Below are positions 55,050 to 63,025 of a DNA stretch of 64,000 nt, piece by piece. The notes beneath the pieces are model-generated. The model was not told the DNA's origin. It searched no databases and worked only from the letters and a program-made list of their open reading frames with translations. The position numbers and the translations under genes are program-made. Each line of letters opens with the position of its first letter. Position 1 is the stretch's first letter. This DNA comes from Streptococcus oralis ATCC 35037 (GTDB lineage Bacteria; Bacillota; Bacilli; Lactobacillales; Streptococcaceae), in NCBI RefSeq assembly GCF_900637025.1, contig NZ_LR134336.1, positions 1,867,549-1,931,548 on the forward strand, given 5' to 3'.

Positions 55050-57703
55050 TAATCTTCTTCCATTTTCTTAGGTTGGTAAGCTAGCATACCTAAAGCAGTA
55101 AAGAAAGCTAGAGTTATAATAAGGAAAATCACTTGATGATGAATATTTCCTGTCATAGAGATTGTTTGTCGTAAGCCTGATACAGAATAACTCATTGGTA
55201 ACCAAGGATTGACACCTTTGAAGAAATCATTTGTCAAAGCAAGGGGATAGGTCCCTGCACTTGATGCTAACTGTAATAAAAGTAAAATAAGAGAGAAGAA
55301 AGCTCCAATACGGCTATTCCAAGTTGTTAAAGCTGTCACCATAGACATGAAAGCTAAACTTGTGATTATAATTAGAATCAAGGTCCTCATCTCATGGTTC
55401 GCAGTCAATCCAATAAGATGGACACCTCCATAAACTAAAACACCTGCTAAGACAGCTATAATCCCATTTATTTCAGAACGAGACTTCAACCAAGCCCAAC
55501 GGCTCTCTGGATGACGTCCAGAAGGCAACTTAGCAAAAATCATATTGGTAGATATAGCAGCAACAAAAAGAGCAACTGATATCATATAAGGAGCCATGGC
55601 AATCCCATTCACAGGAACTTGGTCGTTGTCTGTTTTTGAAAGAACTAGAGGTTCAGATAATGTTTCTGCATTTTTAGATTCTGTTGAAGCTGATTTGAGT
55701 TGATTATTAGCATTGCCTAATCCTTGTCCTAATGAATCAACTCCTGTCTGTAAATCTTCAAGCCCAGAGGTTAAGGTTGTTCCACCAGTTGCTAGTTTTC
55801 CAGCACCATCTGCAATCTTCATAGCGCCACTTCCTAGTTGGGATGCTGCAGAAAGTAACTGTGTTGATTTGTCTGTTAATTGACCAGAGCCAAATTGTAA
55901 TTTAGTAATACCTGCTATCAGCTCTGGACTCTTATTATTCAATTGAGCAGAACCAGATGACAAACTTTCTATACCTGATACTAATTCTGGAGCTTTTCCA
56001 GCTAACGCATCTACTCCAGCTGTCAAGGTTGATGTATTTTCTGTCAACTTACTTGATCCAGAAACTAATTTATCTAGACTAGTTGTTAAACTTGTATTCT
56101 TTTCACTTAGTTGATTAGCACCAATAGAAATAGTATCCAGTCCTTTAGTATAGTTTACAACACCTTTTTCAATTGACTGACTTCCAGGAACTAACTGATT
56201 ATTTACAGAAGTTTGTAATGTTGTAAATCCATTTGACAAGGTTGTCAAGGAGCTAGATGCTGCAGGTAAGAGTTGATTTGCTTTCGTCTGCACATCAGAT
56301 AGATTAGATACTTGTTGTTCTGAATTCTCTATACTTTCTTTTAATCCTCCTACTGTCGTTAAAATTGTTTTTGCTGACTCAATAGTAGAATTAGAATTTT
56401 TAGAAATAGCTTCTGTCAGTTCTTTCTTTTGTTCCTCTGTAAGAGATTGATAAGTAGCTGTTGATTGAAGGTTAGCAATAGTTTTCTCTTGTTCTGTCTG
56501 ACTTTTGGTCACAATATCCTGAGCAAGAGTTGTTAGATTTGGCAAAGCTTCTGACAATGTACTTTTCAGTTGAGTATTATCTGATATTGTAAGAGCTTGT
56601 AGTGTTTTATTTAGTTCTCCTAAGCTTGTTGCCAATTGCGCTATTTCTTCACTTTGTTGAGATGAGGACTCTAATTGGCTTGAAATTTCTTTAATACCAG
56701 TATTTAATTGCTCCATTCCATCCCTTAGTGTATCTGATTGGTTGGATAATTGACTTGTTCCGTTAGAAAGTTCTTTCACACTACTTGTATAAGCATTTAC
56801 ACCAACTGAAAATTGATTGAGACCTGTATCCAGTTGTGAAACGCCACCTGTATAGGACTTTATACCTGTATTTAGCTGATTTACACCTGTCACCAACTCA
56901 GGAGTTTTTGAAGATAATTGACCAAGTCCAGTGTCAACTTGTGAGACAGCATTTGTATAACTTTGTAAACCATTATTAAAAGTTCCTAAACCAATATGTA
57001 ATTGCTCTATAGCAGACACATAGCTAGATAAGCCTTTTGTAAATTGATCCGCTCCATTTGAAAAAGTTACACTTGAGTTAGCTAGAGTATTAAGATTTGT
57101 CGTCAATGTTTGACTTCCCGTTACCAACTGATCGGCTCCATTAGCCAATTGTTCACTTCCTTCAGCTGCCTTATTTATTCCAGACTTCAAATCATTCATT
57201 TTTTGAAATAAAGCCTTAGTGTACGTTTCAGTAACATTAGTAGAGACGGTTTGTTTTAATTGTGTCATTGCAGAATCACTCATCTTACTTGCAATAAAGC
57301 TATGCCCACTTGACGTCTGATAATCAATCTGCATCTGTTCAGGATGATTCGTTAGGATAGAAGTAGCTTTTTCAGATAGATCACTTGGTAAAGTCACTAC
57401 CATGTAGTAGTCACCATCTTCTAGCCCTTTTTCCCCTTCCTCTTCATTAACAAAGTGAAAATCTAAAGCCTTATTTTCTTTTAAATTAGACACCATGTCT
57501 TCACCAATTCTCATTGTCTGTCCATTATAAGAAGCTTCCTTATCTTTATTGACAACTGCCACAGGTAACTCCGATACTTGACCATATGGATCCCACATGG
57601 ACGATAAAAATATAATGTTGTATAAAGCTGGAATGAGAGAAATCCCTATCATTACAATGATAAAGGTCGGTTTTTTAAATATTGCTTTCCATTCTTTAAA
57701 CAT
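55049..57703 (-). CDS. YhgE/Pip family membrane protein
   Basis: This 884-residue protein has one N-terminal membrane helix (about 12-32), a long extracellular region (about 33-670) made of irregular QLxxGxxxL repeats that should form extended helices, and about five to six C-terminal helices (about 680-880). This is the YhgE/Pip architecture, related to phage infection protein and ESX-associated EsaA. The start at 57703 follows AAGGAGG; an ATG at 57724 has none. It is divergent from a TetR regulator that probably controls it. The function in streptococci is unknown; export or stress defence at the membrane is a guess. Confidence 0.88.
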   Translation of the reverse strand: MFKEWKAIFKKPTFIIVMIGISLIPALYNIIFLSSMWDPYGQVSELPVAVVNKDKEASYNGQTMRIGEDMVSNLKENKALDFHFVNEEEGEKGLEDGDYYMVVTLPSDLSEKATSILTNHPEQMQIDYQTSSGHSFIASKMSDSAMTQLKQTVSTNVTETYTKALFQKMNDLKSGINKAAEGSEQLANGADQLVTGSQTLTTNLNTLANSSVTFSNGADQFTKGLSSYVSAIEQLHIGLGTFNNGLQSYTNAVSQVDTGLGQLSSKTPELVTGVNQLNTGIKSYTGGVSQLDTGLNQFSVGVNAYTSSVKELSNGTSQLSNQSDTLRDGMEQLNTGIKEISSQLESSSQQSEEIAQLATSLGELNKTLQALTISDNTQLKSTLSEALPNLTTLAQDIVTKSQTEQEKTIANLQSTATYQSLTEEQKKELTEAISKNSNSTIESAKTILTTVGGLKESIENSEQQVSNLSDVQTKANQLLPAASSSLTTLSNGFTTLQTSVNNQLVPGSQSIEKGVVNYTKGLDTISIGANQLSEKNTSLTTSLDKLVSGSSKLTENTSTLTAGVDALAGKAPELVSGIESLSSGSAQLNNKSPELIAGITKLQFGSGQLTDKSTQLLSAASQLGSGAMKIADGAGKLATGGTTLTSGLEDLQTGVDSLGQGLGNANNQLKSASTESKNAETLSEPLVLSKTDNDQVPVNGIAMAPYMISVALFVAAISTNMIFAKLPSGRHPESRWAWLKSRSEINGIIAVLAGVLVYGGVHLIGLTANHEMRTLILIIITSLAFMSMVTALTTWNSRIGAFFSLILLLLQLASSAGTYPLALTNDFFKGVNPWLPMSYSVSGLRQTISMTGNIHHQVIFLIITLAFFTALGMLAYQPKKMEED

Positions 57704-57718
57704 GTTTCCTCCTTTTTT

Positions 57719-57732
57719 ACACATATTGTCTA
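57719..57732. promoter_or_regulatory. Candidate TetR-type operator, copy A
   Basis: ACACATATTGTCTA lies just before the YhgE ribosome binding site. It resembles part of the inverted repeat at 57795-57809 (shared TAGACA and TGTGT parts). Confidence 0.4.
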
Positions 57733-57749
57733 AAATTTTGATATAATAG

Positions 57750-57777
57750 ATTATACATCAAAAAATCTAAATTACAA
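57750..57777 (-). promoter_or_regulatory. Promoter of the YhgE-family gene
   Basis: Minus strand TTGTAA (57772-57777), 16-base spacer, TATAAT (57750-57755), between the two candidate operators. Confidence 0.6.
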
Positions 57778-57794
57778 GGTAAAAAATATTTTTT

Positions 57795-57809
57795 TAGACA
57801 CATAGTCTA
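57795..57809. promoter_or_regulatory. Candidate TetR-type operator, copy B
   Basis: TAGAC-ACATA-GTCTA is an inverted repeat just before the tetR-type gene, placed to control its promoter and the divergent one. Confidence 0.5.
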
Positions 57810-57830
57810 TTTTGTTTACAAGGAGGAATT

Positions 57831-58373
57831 ATGAAAGAAAGTAACAAACGTTTAAAAACAAAACGAATTATCGAAAATGCCATGGTTCAATTATTGATGG
57901 ACCAGCCCTTTGATCAAATTTCTACTGTCAAGTTAGCAGAAAAAGCCGGAATTAGTCGTTCCAGCTTTTACACTCACTACAAGGATAAGTATGATATGAT
58001 TGAACTCTACCAAAGTAAGCTATTTCATACCTTTGAGTATATTTTCCAAAAACATGCTCATCACAAAAGAGATGCTATTTTAGAAGTATTTGAATATTTA
58101 GAGTCTGAGCCACTCTTGGCTGCACTCTTATCTGAAAATGGGACAAAAGAAATCCAAAATTTCTTGAGAAATAAGCTTCACATTATGCTTAGCACCGACC
58201 TTCAGAAACGCTTTATGAAATTACAACTCACTCCAATAGAATTAGAATACAGCAGTATTTATCTAACAAATGCCCTATTTGGTGTTTGCCAGACTTGGAT
58301 TGCTCACGGAAAAAAAGAAAGTCCGCAAGAAATGACAGACTTCCTTATGAAAATGTTAGGTGATGTCAACTAA
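57831..58373 (+). CDS. TetR/AcrR family transcriptional regulator
   Basis: This 180-residue protein has an N-terminal TetR helix-turn-helix (about 10-57; ISTVKLAEKAGISRSSFYTHYKDKYDMI) and a helical ligand-binding C-terminal domain. It is divergently transcribed from the YhgE-family gene, with two similar inverted-repeat elements in the 127-base gap, so it is probably a local repressor of that gene and of itself. The ribosome binding site is AAGGAGG. The inducing ligand is unknown. Confidence 0.9.
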   Translation: MKESNKRLKTKRIIENAMVQLLMDQPFDQISTVKLAEKAGISRSSFYTHYKDKYDMIELYQSKLFHTFEYIFQKHAHHKRDAILEVFEYLESEPLLAALLSENGTKEIQNFLRNKLHIMLSTDLQKRFMKLQLTPIELEYSSIYLTNALFGVCQTWIAHGKKESPQEMTDFLMKMLGDVN

Positions 58374-58402
58374 AAAAGAACACCATTGGTGTTCTTTTTT
58401 TT
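58373..58402. terminator. Terminator after the TetR gene
   Basis: AAAAAAGAACACCA-T-TGGTGTTCTTTTTT; it can also serve the tRNA-Asn end of the minus-strand transcript. Confidence 0.82.
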
Positions 58403-58408
58403 ATCTGA

Positions 58409-58482
58409 CTCCGCCAGTAGGACTCGAACCTACGACATCATGATTAACAGTCATGCGCTACTACCAACTGAGCTATGGCGGA
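58409..58482 (-). tRNA. tRNA-Asn (GTT)
   Basis: A 74-base cloverleaf: acceptor TCCGCCA / TGGCGGA, D arm AGCTCAGTTGGTAG, anticodon loop CTGTTAA with GTT, and T arm GTAGGTTCGAGTCCTAC. CCA is not encoded. Confidence 0.96.
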
Positions 58483-58487
58483 TAAAA

Positions 58488-58559
58488 TAGTCCGTACGGG
58501 ATTCGAACCCGTGTTACCGCCGTGAAAAGGCGGTGTCTTAACCCCTTGACCAACGGACC
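58488..58559 (-). tRNA. tRNA-Glu (TTC)
   Basis: A 72-base cloverleaf: acceptor GGTCCGT / ACGGACT, anticodon stem-loop CCGCC-TTTTCAC-GGCGG with TTC, T arm ACGGGTTCGAATCCCGT. It is transcribed 5 bases before tRNA-Asn in the same unit. Confidence 0.96.
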
Positions 58560-58582
58560 ATCTATCTGTAGCAGATATAACC

Positions 58583-58610
58583 ATTATATCAATTTCTTAC
58601 TAATTGTCAA
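58583..58610 (-). promoter_or_regulatory. Promoter of the tRNA-Glu/tRNA-Asn unit
   Basis: Minus strand TTGACA (58605-58610), 16-base spacer, TATAAT (58583-58588), immediately after the comE stop codon. There is no terminator between comE and the tRNAs. Confidence 0.78.
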
Positions 58611-59363
58611 TCACTTTTTAGATTTTTTCTCTAGAATATCTTTTAGTTTGCGAACTTTCAAACGGGTAATCGGGCAACGATGATCTTCATAAAAGACAAC
58701 TTCTAAATTCTTTCGATCAATTTCTCTCACATTTCCCACATTGACAAGGAAAGATTTATGGGAGCAATAAAATCGCTGGGTATGTTTGTCCTTTTCCTGA
58801 ATATCTGTCATAGTTCCATAGAATTCTTTAGCAAAATTCTTACCAATAATCCGAAGTTTATGAGAAACTCCTGTGGTTTCGATATACAAAATGTCATGGT
58901 AAGGAATTTTCAAATCATTTCCTTTATAGTTGTAATCAAAATAGTCTACAACATCTTCGTTTTCAAGCAGCATGCTCTTAGTGTAAAAAATACTCTGCTC
59001 GATACGTTTTTTGAACAATTCATCATTGATGTCTTTGTCTACAAAATCTAGAGCTGATACCTGGTATTTGTAAGTTAAGGTAGCAAATTCAGATCGACTG
59101 GTAATAAAGACAATAATAGCATAAGGATTGTGATGACGGATAAACTGAGCCACTTCAAAGCCTTTTTTCTCGATTCCATGAATATCGATATCTAGGAAAT
59201 AAAGCTGGTTTACTTCATCATTTTCGATATATTCCTTAAACTCACGAACTTTTCCTGTTGTCTTATATGAAATAGGAATATTCGATTCTTCCGAGATTTC
59301 ATTTAATATTCTCTCTAGTCTCACTTGATGTTCAATAACATCTTCTAAAATTAATACTTTCAT
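58611..59363 (-). CDS. comE: Competence response regulator ComE
   Basis: This 250-residue regulator has a receiver domain (about 1-125) with the phosphorylated aspartate in LYFLDIDIHG (near residue 58) and a C-terminal LytTR DNA-binding domain (about 145-245). Phosphorylated by ComD on pheromone sensing, it activates comCDE and the early competence genes through a paired direct repeat. It overlaps comD by four bases and reads towards two tRNA genes without a terminator between. Confidence 0.96.
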   Translation of the reverse strand: MKVLILEDVIEHQVRLERILNEISEESNIPISYKTTGKVREFKEYIENDEVNQLYFLDIDIHGIEKKGFEVAQFIRHHNPYAIIVFITSRSEFATLTYKYQVSALDFVDKDINDELFKKRIEQSIFYTKSMLLENEDVVDYFDYNYKGNDLKIPYHDILYIETTGVSHKLRIIGKNFAKEFYGTMTDIQEKDKHTQRFYCSHKSFLVNVGNVREIDRKNLEVVFYEDHRCPITRLKVRKLKDILEKKSKK

Positions 59364-60679
59364 TCGAATTCCCTCTTAAATCTAATAATTTGTCTAAATG
59401 TGTTGTCTTCCATCTCTGTTTCTAAAATAATGTTGTCATACTTATCTAAAATCTCCTTGACATTATTAAGTCCTAGACCTCTATTTCTTCCCTTGGTAGA
59501 GAAACCTAAGGCAAATAGATCCTCTGAAGGCGTCATAGTAATTTTGCATGAATTCTGGATAACTATAACTGTTTCAAAATCCATTTTAATGACTGCAACT
59601 TCCATTTGTTTCAAATAACTATCTGCAGCACCTTCAACAGCATTGTTTAATAAAATGCTCATGATACGAACAAGATCAAGTAAATCTATTGACAGTCTAG
59701 TAATGATATCCTTTACTTCCAATGTAAACTCTACATCATTTTTTCGTGCATAGACAATCGATTGAGCAATTAAACTTCGTAAAGCAGAATCTTCTATATT
59801 ATTTAAATCAAAGTAAGTATATTTTTCTGACCTCAATTTCTGATTTGCTTTTACTAAGACTTCATTGTAAACCCTGTTAATTTCTTGTAAATCTCCACTG
59901 TCAATCGCCATTTGCATGCTAACAAGCATCCCTGCATAGTCATGACGAAAACCGCGAATTTCATTATATAACTCCACAATTTCATCAGTATAAGTCTGTA
60001 AATGTTTTTGTTCAAATTTCTTTTGTTTTAGAGCAATCTCTTTTTCAATTTGAACCTTGTGAGAATTCATTGCAAAGAAAATCAATAACAAGCAAATAAA
60101 AACAATGGTTGATAAAATACTTCCGAAACTATTTAAATGATGAGTTGTACTTACTATATCTGAAATAAACAATAAGATATGTAAACCAAAGAAAGCAACT
60201 ATTACTTTTTTTAAAAAAGGATACAGATAATCTTTATCAAAATAGGTAAGTTCTAAATGGAAATAAGTAATAATTTTTTTAATAATAAAATATGTTAGTA
60301 ATAGTACTCCTAAATAAAACATCACTTCATGTTCTATCACAAAAGCATCACCTGTTATAGAGGATAGGGTTACTGATAAAAAAGTATGTGTACTATGATA
60401 TAATAAAGACAATAGTAAACTGATAAACATTCCTTTATGCTTATCATACTTCTTTAAAACTACTATAGAAGTATATAGAATAAAAGGAAATATAAACTTT
60501 TCAATCCCTAACCCAGCTAATGAAATAAAGTCAAAGAAAAATTCAGCTACAGACTGATATACAAATATACAAGCTATAAATAAATATCTTTCTTTTTTAG
60601 TTACTTTACAAATTAATTCATAGCTTATTGTTAAAATAAAAATATGAAGAATAACTATTCCAAATCCTAATAAACTCAT
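59360..60679 (-). CDS. comD: Competence pheromone receptor kinase ComD
   Basis: This 439-residue histidine kinase of the HPK10 class has about six to seven N-terminal membrane helices that form the pheromone sensor and a cytoplasmic kinase part with the phosphorylated histidine in GFRHDYAGML (near residue 248), the N-box SILLNNAVEGA and the glycine box RGLGLNNVK. It starts 21 bases after comC and overlaps comE by four bases. The membrane sensor half is the part expected to co-vary with the pheromone type. Confidence 0.95.
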   Translation of the reverse strand: MSLLGFGIVILHIFILTISYELICKVTKKERYLFIACIFVYQSVAEFFFDFISLAGLGIEKFIFPFILYTSIVVLKKYDKHKGMFISLLLSLLYHSTHTFLSVTLSSITGDAFVIEHEVMFYLGVLLLTYFIIKKIITYFHLELTYFDKDYLYPFLKKVIVAFFGLHILLFISDIVSTTHHLNSFGSILSTIVFICLLLIFFAMNSHKVQIEKEIALKQKKFEQKHLQTYTDEIVELYNEIRGFRHDYAGMLVSMQMAIDSGDLQEINRVYNEVLVKANQKLRSEKYTYFDLNNIEDSALRSLIAQSIVYARKNDVEFTLEVKDIITRLSIDLLDLVRIMSILLNNAVEGAADSYLKQMEVAVIKMDFETVIVIQNSCKITMTPSEDLFALGFSTKGRNRGLGLNNVKEILDKYDNIILETEMEDNTFRQIIRFKREFE

Positions 60680-60699
60680 CCTATCACCCTATAATATTA

Positions 60700-60825
60700 C
60701 TACTTTGTCCTATTTGAAAAAAGATGTTTAAAAAAGTAAGGTAGTCTTTTATCTCCACCTCGAATCTCCTGCAATTCTGCCTCTGTTACTTCTTTAAATT
60801 GTTCCAACTTTTCTGTATTTTTCAT
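60700..60825 (-). CDS. comC: Competence-stimulating peptide precursor ComC
   Basis: This 41-residue precursor has a double-glycine leader (24 residues, MKNTEKLEQF start and EIRGG end) processed and exported by ComAB, and a predicted mature peptide DKRLPYFFKHLFSNRTK of 17 residues. That sequence matches, from memory, the CSP reported for S. oralis and differs from the two main pneumococcal types. AGGAGA precedes the ATG. It is the first gene of comCDE, under a ComE direct repeat at 60911-60940. Confidence 0.95.
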   Translation of the reverse strand: MKNTEKLEQFKEVTEAELQEIRGGDKRLPYFFKHLFSNRTK

Positions 60826-60852
60826 AATGAAATCTCCTGTATTATTTTTTCT

Positions 60853-60868
60853 TGTAAGTTAACTTACA
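60853..60868. other. Perfect 16-bp palindrome in the comC leader
   Basis: TGTAAGTTAACTTACA lies between the comC -10 (60874-60879) and the ribosome binding site. It has no loop, so it looks more like a dimeric protein-binding site than an RNA hairpin. Confidence 0.6.
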
Positions 60869-60873
60869 CACCT

Positions 60874-60879
60874 ATTATA
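60874..60879 (-). promoter_or_regulatory. -10 element of comCDE
   Basis: TGTATAAT on the minus strand, about 50 bases before the comC start; a good -35 is absent, as expected for a ComE-dependent promoter. Confidence 0.85.
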
Positions 60880-60910
60880 CAAAATGAAGACCATGTAAGA
60901 AAAAATTCTT

Positions 60911-60940
60911 CCCAACTGTACATTTTTGCACCTGAAACGC
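60911..60940 (-). promoter_or_regulatory. ComE binding site of comCDE
   Basis: Two direct repeats, GCGTTTCAG (60932-60940) and ACAGTTGGG (60911-60919), 12 bases apart (21 bases start to start). They match the known ComE repeat pattern. Confidence 0.88.
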
Positions 60941-60951
60941 ACTTTTTTAAG

Positions 60952-60977
60952 AAAAAAGCTGGGATAAATCCCAGCTT
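60952..60977 (-). terminator. Terminator after tRNA-Arg
   Basis: Minus strand AAGCTGGGA-TTTA-TCCCAGCTT followed by TTTT; it insulates comCDE from the tRNA promoter. Confidence 0.83.
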
Positions 60978-60989
60978 CGCATCTAAAAT

Positions 60990-61063
60990 TGATCCCAGCA
61001 GGATTCGAACCTGCGACCGTTCGCTTAGAAGGCGAATGCTCTATCCAGCTGAGCTATGAGACC
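60990..61063 (-). tRNA. tRNA-Arg (TCT)
   Basis: A 74-base cloverleaf: acceptor GGTCTCA / TGGGATC, D arm AGCTCAGCTGGATAGAGC, anticodon loop CTTCTAA with TCT, T arm GCAGGTTCGAATCCTGC. It is the usual neighbour of comC in mitis-group streptococci. Confidence 0.96.
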
Positions 61064-61073
61064 TAACATGACC

Positions 61074-61102
61074 ATTCTATCAAAAAACAAGAGCTAAGTC
61101 AA
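61074..61102 (-). promoter_or_regulatory. Promoter of tRNA-Arg
   Basis: Minus strand TTGACT (61097-61102), 17-base spacer, TAGAAT (61074-61079). Confidence 0.75.
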
Positions 61103-61106
61103 TCTT

Positions 61107-61586
61107 CTATTTGTGGTAAGGAGAACCCTGTTGAATTGTAAAAGCACGGTAAATTTGTTCAACTAAAACTAATCTCATTAACTGATGTGGTAATGTCAGA
61201 CGTCCAAAACTGACAGAAAGATTGGCCCTATTTTTTACAACAGGAGCTAGACCCAAACTTCCTCCAATGATAAAAGTAAGCGTTGAGTATCCTTTGATAG
61301 AAGCTTGCTCTAGTTGCTTACTAAATTCCTCTGAGGAGAGTGTTTTTCCTTCAATGGCTAGAACAACGACAAAGTCTCTTTCTCCAACCTTAGAAAGAAT
61401 TCTTTCACCTTCTGTTTCCAAGATTTTTTGATTTTCTAATTCACTGGCTTTGTCAGGTGTCTTCTCATCAGTGACCTCAATCATTTCTAATTTGGCGAAA
61501 CGTGAAATTCGTTTGGTATATTCAGCAATTCCATCTTTAAGGTATTTTTCTTTTAATTTTCCTACTGTTACAATTTTTATTTTCAT
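61107..61586 (-). CDS. rlmH: 23S rRNA pseudouridine1915 N3-methyltransferase RlmH
   Basis: This 159-residue SPOUT methyltransferase modifies helix 69 of 23S rRNA. It has the family opening [15 protein letters not shown], the SAM-binding knot with FIIGGSLG (about residues 102-109), and the C-terminal [18 protein letters not shown]. It stands alone between tRNA-Arg and htrA, its normal streptococcal position close to the origin. Confidence 0.96.
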   Translation of the reverse strand: MKIKIVTVGKLKEKYLKDGIAEYTKRISRFAKLEMIEVTDEKTPDKASELENQKILETEGERILSKVGERDFVVVLAIEGKTLSSEEFSKQLEQASIKGYSTLTFIIGGSLGLAPVVKNRANLSVSFGRLTLPHQLMRLVLVEQIYRAFTIQQGSPYHK

Positions 61587-61623
61587 TCTTCTATTCTATC
61601 ATATCCACACTTCATTTCACATC

Positions 61624-61632
61624 TTATACACA
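61624..61632. promoter_or_regulatory. DnaA box-like site between rlmH and htrA
   Basis: TTATACACA, one mismatch from TTATCCACA, in the rlmH-htrA gap. Confidence 0.45.
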
Positions 61633-61677
61633 CAAAAATCATTCAAAATTACTAGTGAATTCACAGAATAAAGCGAG

Positions 61678-61686
61678 TTATCCACA
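61678..61686. promoter_or_regulatory. Perfect DnaA box upstream of htrA
   Basis: TTATCCACA, the exact DnaA box consensus, about 30 bases upstream of the CiaR site. Confidence 0.7.
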
Positions 61687-61707
61687 ACTTGTGTAAAACT
61701 TTAAGCT

Positions 61708-61724
61708 TTTAAGTTTGGATTAAG
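61708..61724 (+). promoter_or_regulatory. CiaR binding site of htrA
   Basis: TTTAAG-TTTGG-ATTAAG matches the CiaR direct repeat NTTAAG-N5-WTTAAG and overlaps the -35 position of a TATAAT at 61735-61740. Confidence 0.9.
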
Positions 61725-61734
61725 TTAATAGGTT

Positions 61735-61740
61735 TATAAT
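61735..61740 (+). promoter_or_regulatory. -10 element of htrA
   Basis: TATAAT, 31 bases before the start codon, with the CiaR site in the -35 position. Confidence 0.8.
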
Positions 61741-61771
61741 CTGAGTAAATAAATAACAAACGGAGGCGTTT

Positions 61772-62968
61772 ATGAAACACTTACAAAAATTTTACAAAAA
61801 AGGAGTTAAAGTTCTAGTAATCATTCTAATCGGATTTTTAAGTGGTGCCTTAGGAAGTTTCGTAACATTACAACTTTATCAAAAACAAGGAAATCAAGCT
61901 ACAAATAATAATTCTGGCACTGTCACTCAAACATCCTATAAGAATGAAAATTCAACCACTCAAGCAGTAAATAAAGTTAAGGATGCTGTTGTCTCAATCA
62001 TTACTTATTCTTCTTCTAGCAGTAGACAAAGTAGTGTATTTAATGCTGACGACACTAATTCTGATTCAGACAATCAACAAATCGCAAGTGAGGGATCAGG
62101 TGTTATCTATAAAAAGGATGATAAAGATGCCTATCTTGTAACTAATACTCACGTTATCAATGGAGCTTCAAAAGTTGATATACGCTTAGCTGATGGTACC
62201 AAGGTTCCTGGTGAAATTGTCGGATCTGATACCTTCTCTGATATTGCTGTCGTTAAAATTTCTTCAGAAAAAGTTACAACAGTAGCAGAATTTGGGGATT
62301 CAAGTCAACTTAGTGTTGGAGAAACAGCGATTGCTATCGGTAGTCCTCTAGGTTCAGAATATGCTAATACAGTTACACAGGGGATTATTTCAAGTCTTAA
62401 TCGGAATGTTTCTCTAAAATCTGAAGATGGTCAAGCTATTTCAACAAAAGCCATTCAAACAGATACAGCCATTAACCCTGGTAACTCTGGTGGTCCACTT
62501 GTAAACATTCAAGGACAAGTAATTGGTATTACATCAAGTAAAATTGCAAGTAATGGTGGGACATCTGTAGAAGGTCTTGGTTTTGCAATTCCTTCAAACG
62601 ATGCACAAAATATCATTAAACAGCTTGAAAGTGATGGTAAAGTGACTCGTCCTGCTCTTGGAATTCAAATGGTCAATCTGTCAAATGTTGGAGCTAGTGA
62701 TCTTAGAAAACTTAACATTCCAAGTGGCCTCACTTCAGGTGTAGTTGTTCGATCTGTTCAAAACAATATGCCAGCAAATGGACATCTTCAAAAATACGAT
62801 GTCATTACCAAAGTTGACGATAAAGAGATTGCTTCATCAACAGACCTACAACACGCTCTTTACAATCATGCTATTGGAGATACTATCAAAGTAACCTACT
62901 ACCGTAATGGTAAGGAGGAAACAACCTCAATTAAACTAGATAAGAATTCTAGTGATTTAGAGTCTTAA
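61772..62968 (+). CDS. htrA: Serine protease HtrA
   Basis: This 398-residue membrane-anchored protease acts on misfolded surface proteins and, in pneumococcus, on competence pheromone. It has one N-terminal membrane helix (about 12-32), a Ser/Gln-rich linker, a trypsin-like domain with the triad in TNTHVING (His), FSDIAVVK (Asp) and NPGNSGGPL (Ser), and one C-terminal PDZ domain (about 290-385). A CiaR box at its promoter places it in the envelope-stress regulon, linking it to comCDE silencing. It is followed closely by parB. Confidence 0.96.
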   Translation: MKHLQKFYKKGVKVLVIILIGFLSGALGSFVTLQLYQKQGNQATNNNSGTVTQTSYKNENSTTQAVNKVKDAVVSIITYSSSSSRQSSVFNADDTNSDSDNQQIASEGSGVIYKKDDKDAYLVTNTHVINGASKVDIRLADGTKVPGEIVGSDTFSDIAVVKISSEKVTTVAEFGDSSQLSVGETAIAIGSPLGSEYANTVTQGIISSLNRNVSLKSEDGQAISTKAIQTDTAINPGNSGGPLVNIQGQVIGITSSKIASNGGTSVEGLGFAIPSNDAQNIIKQLESDGKVTRPALGIQMVNLSNVGASDLRKLNIPSGLTSGVVVRSVQNNMPANGHLQKYDVITKVDDKEIASSTDLQHALYNHAIGDTIKVTYYRNGKEETTSIKLDKNSSDLES

Positions 62969-63025
62969 TTGACATCAGTGTAAAGAAAACTTTACAGAAA
63001 GTAAAAGATATGTTAGTGTAGAATC

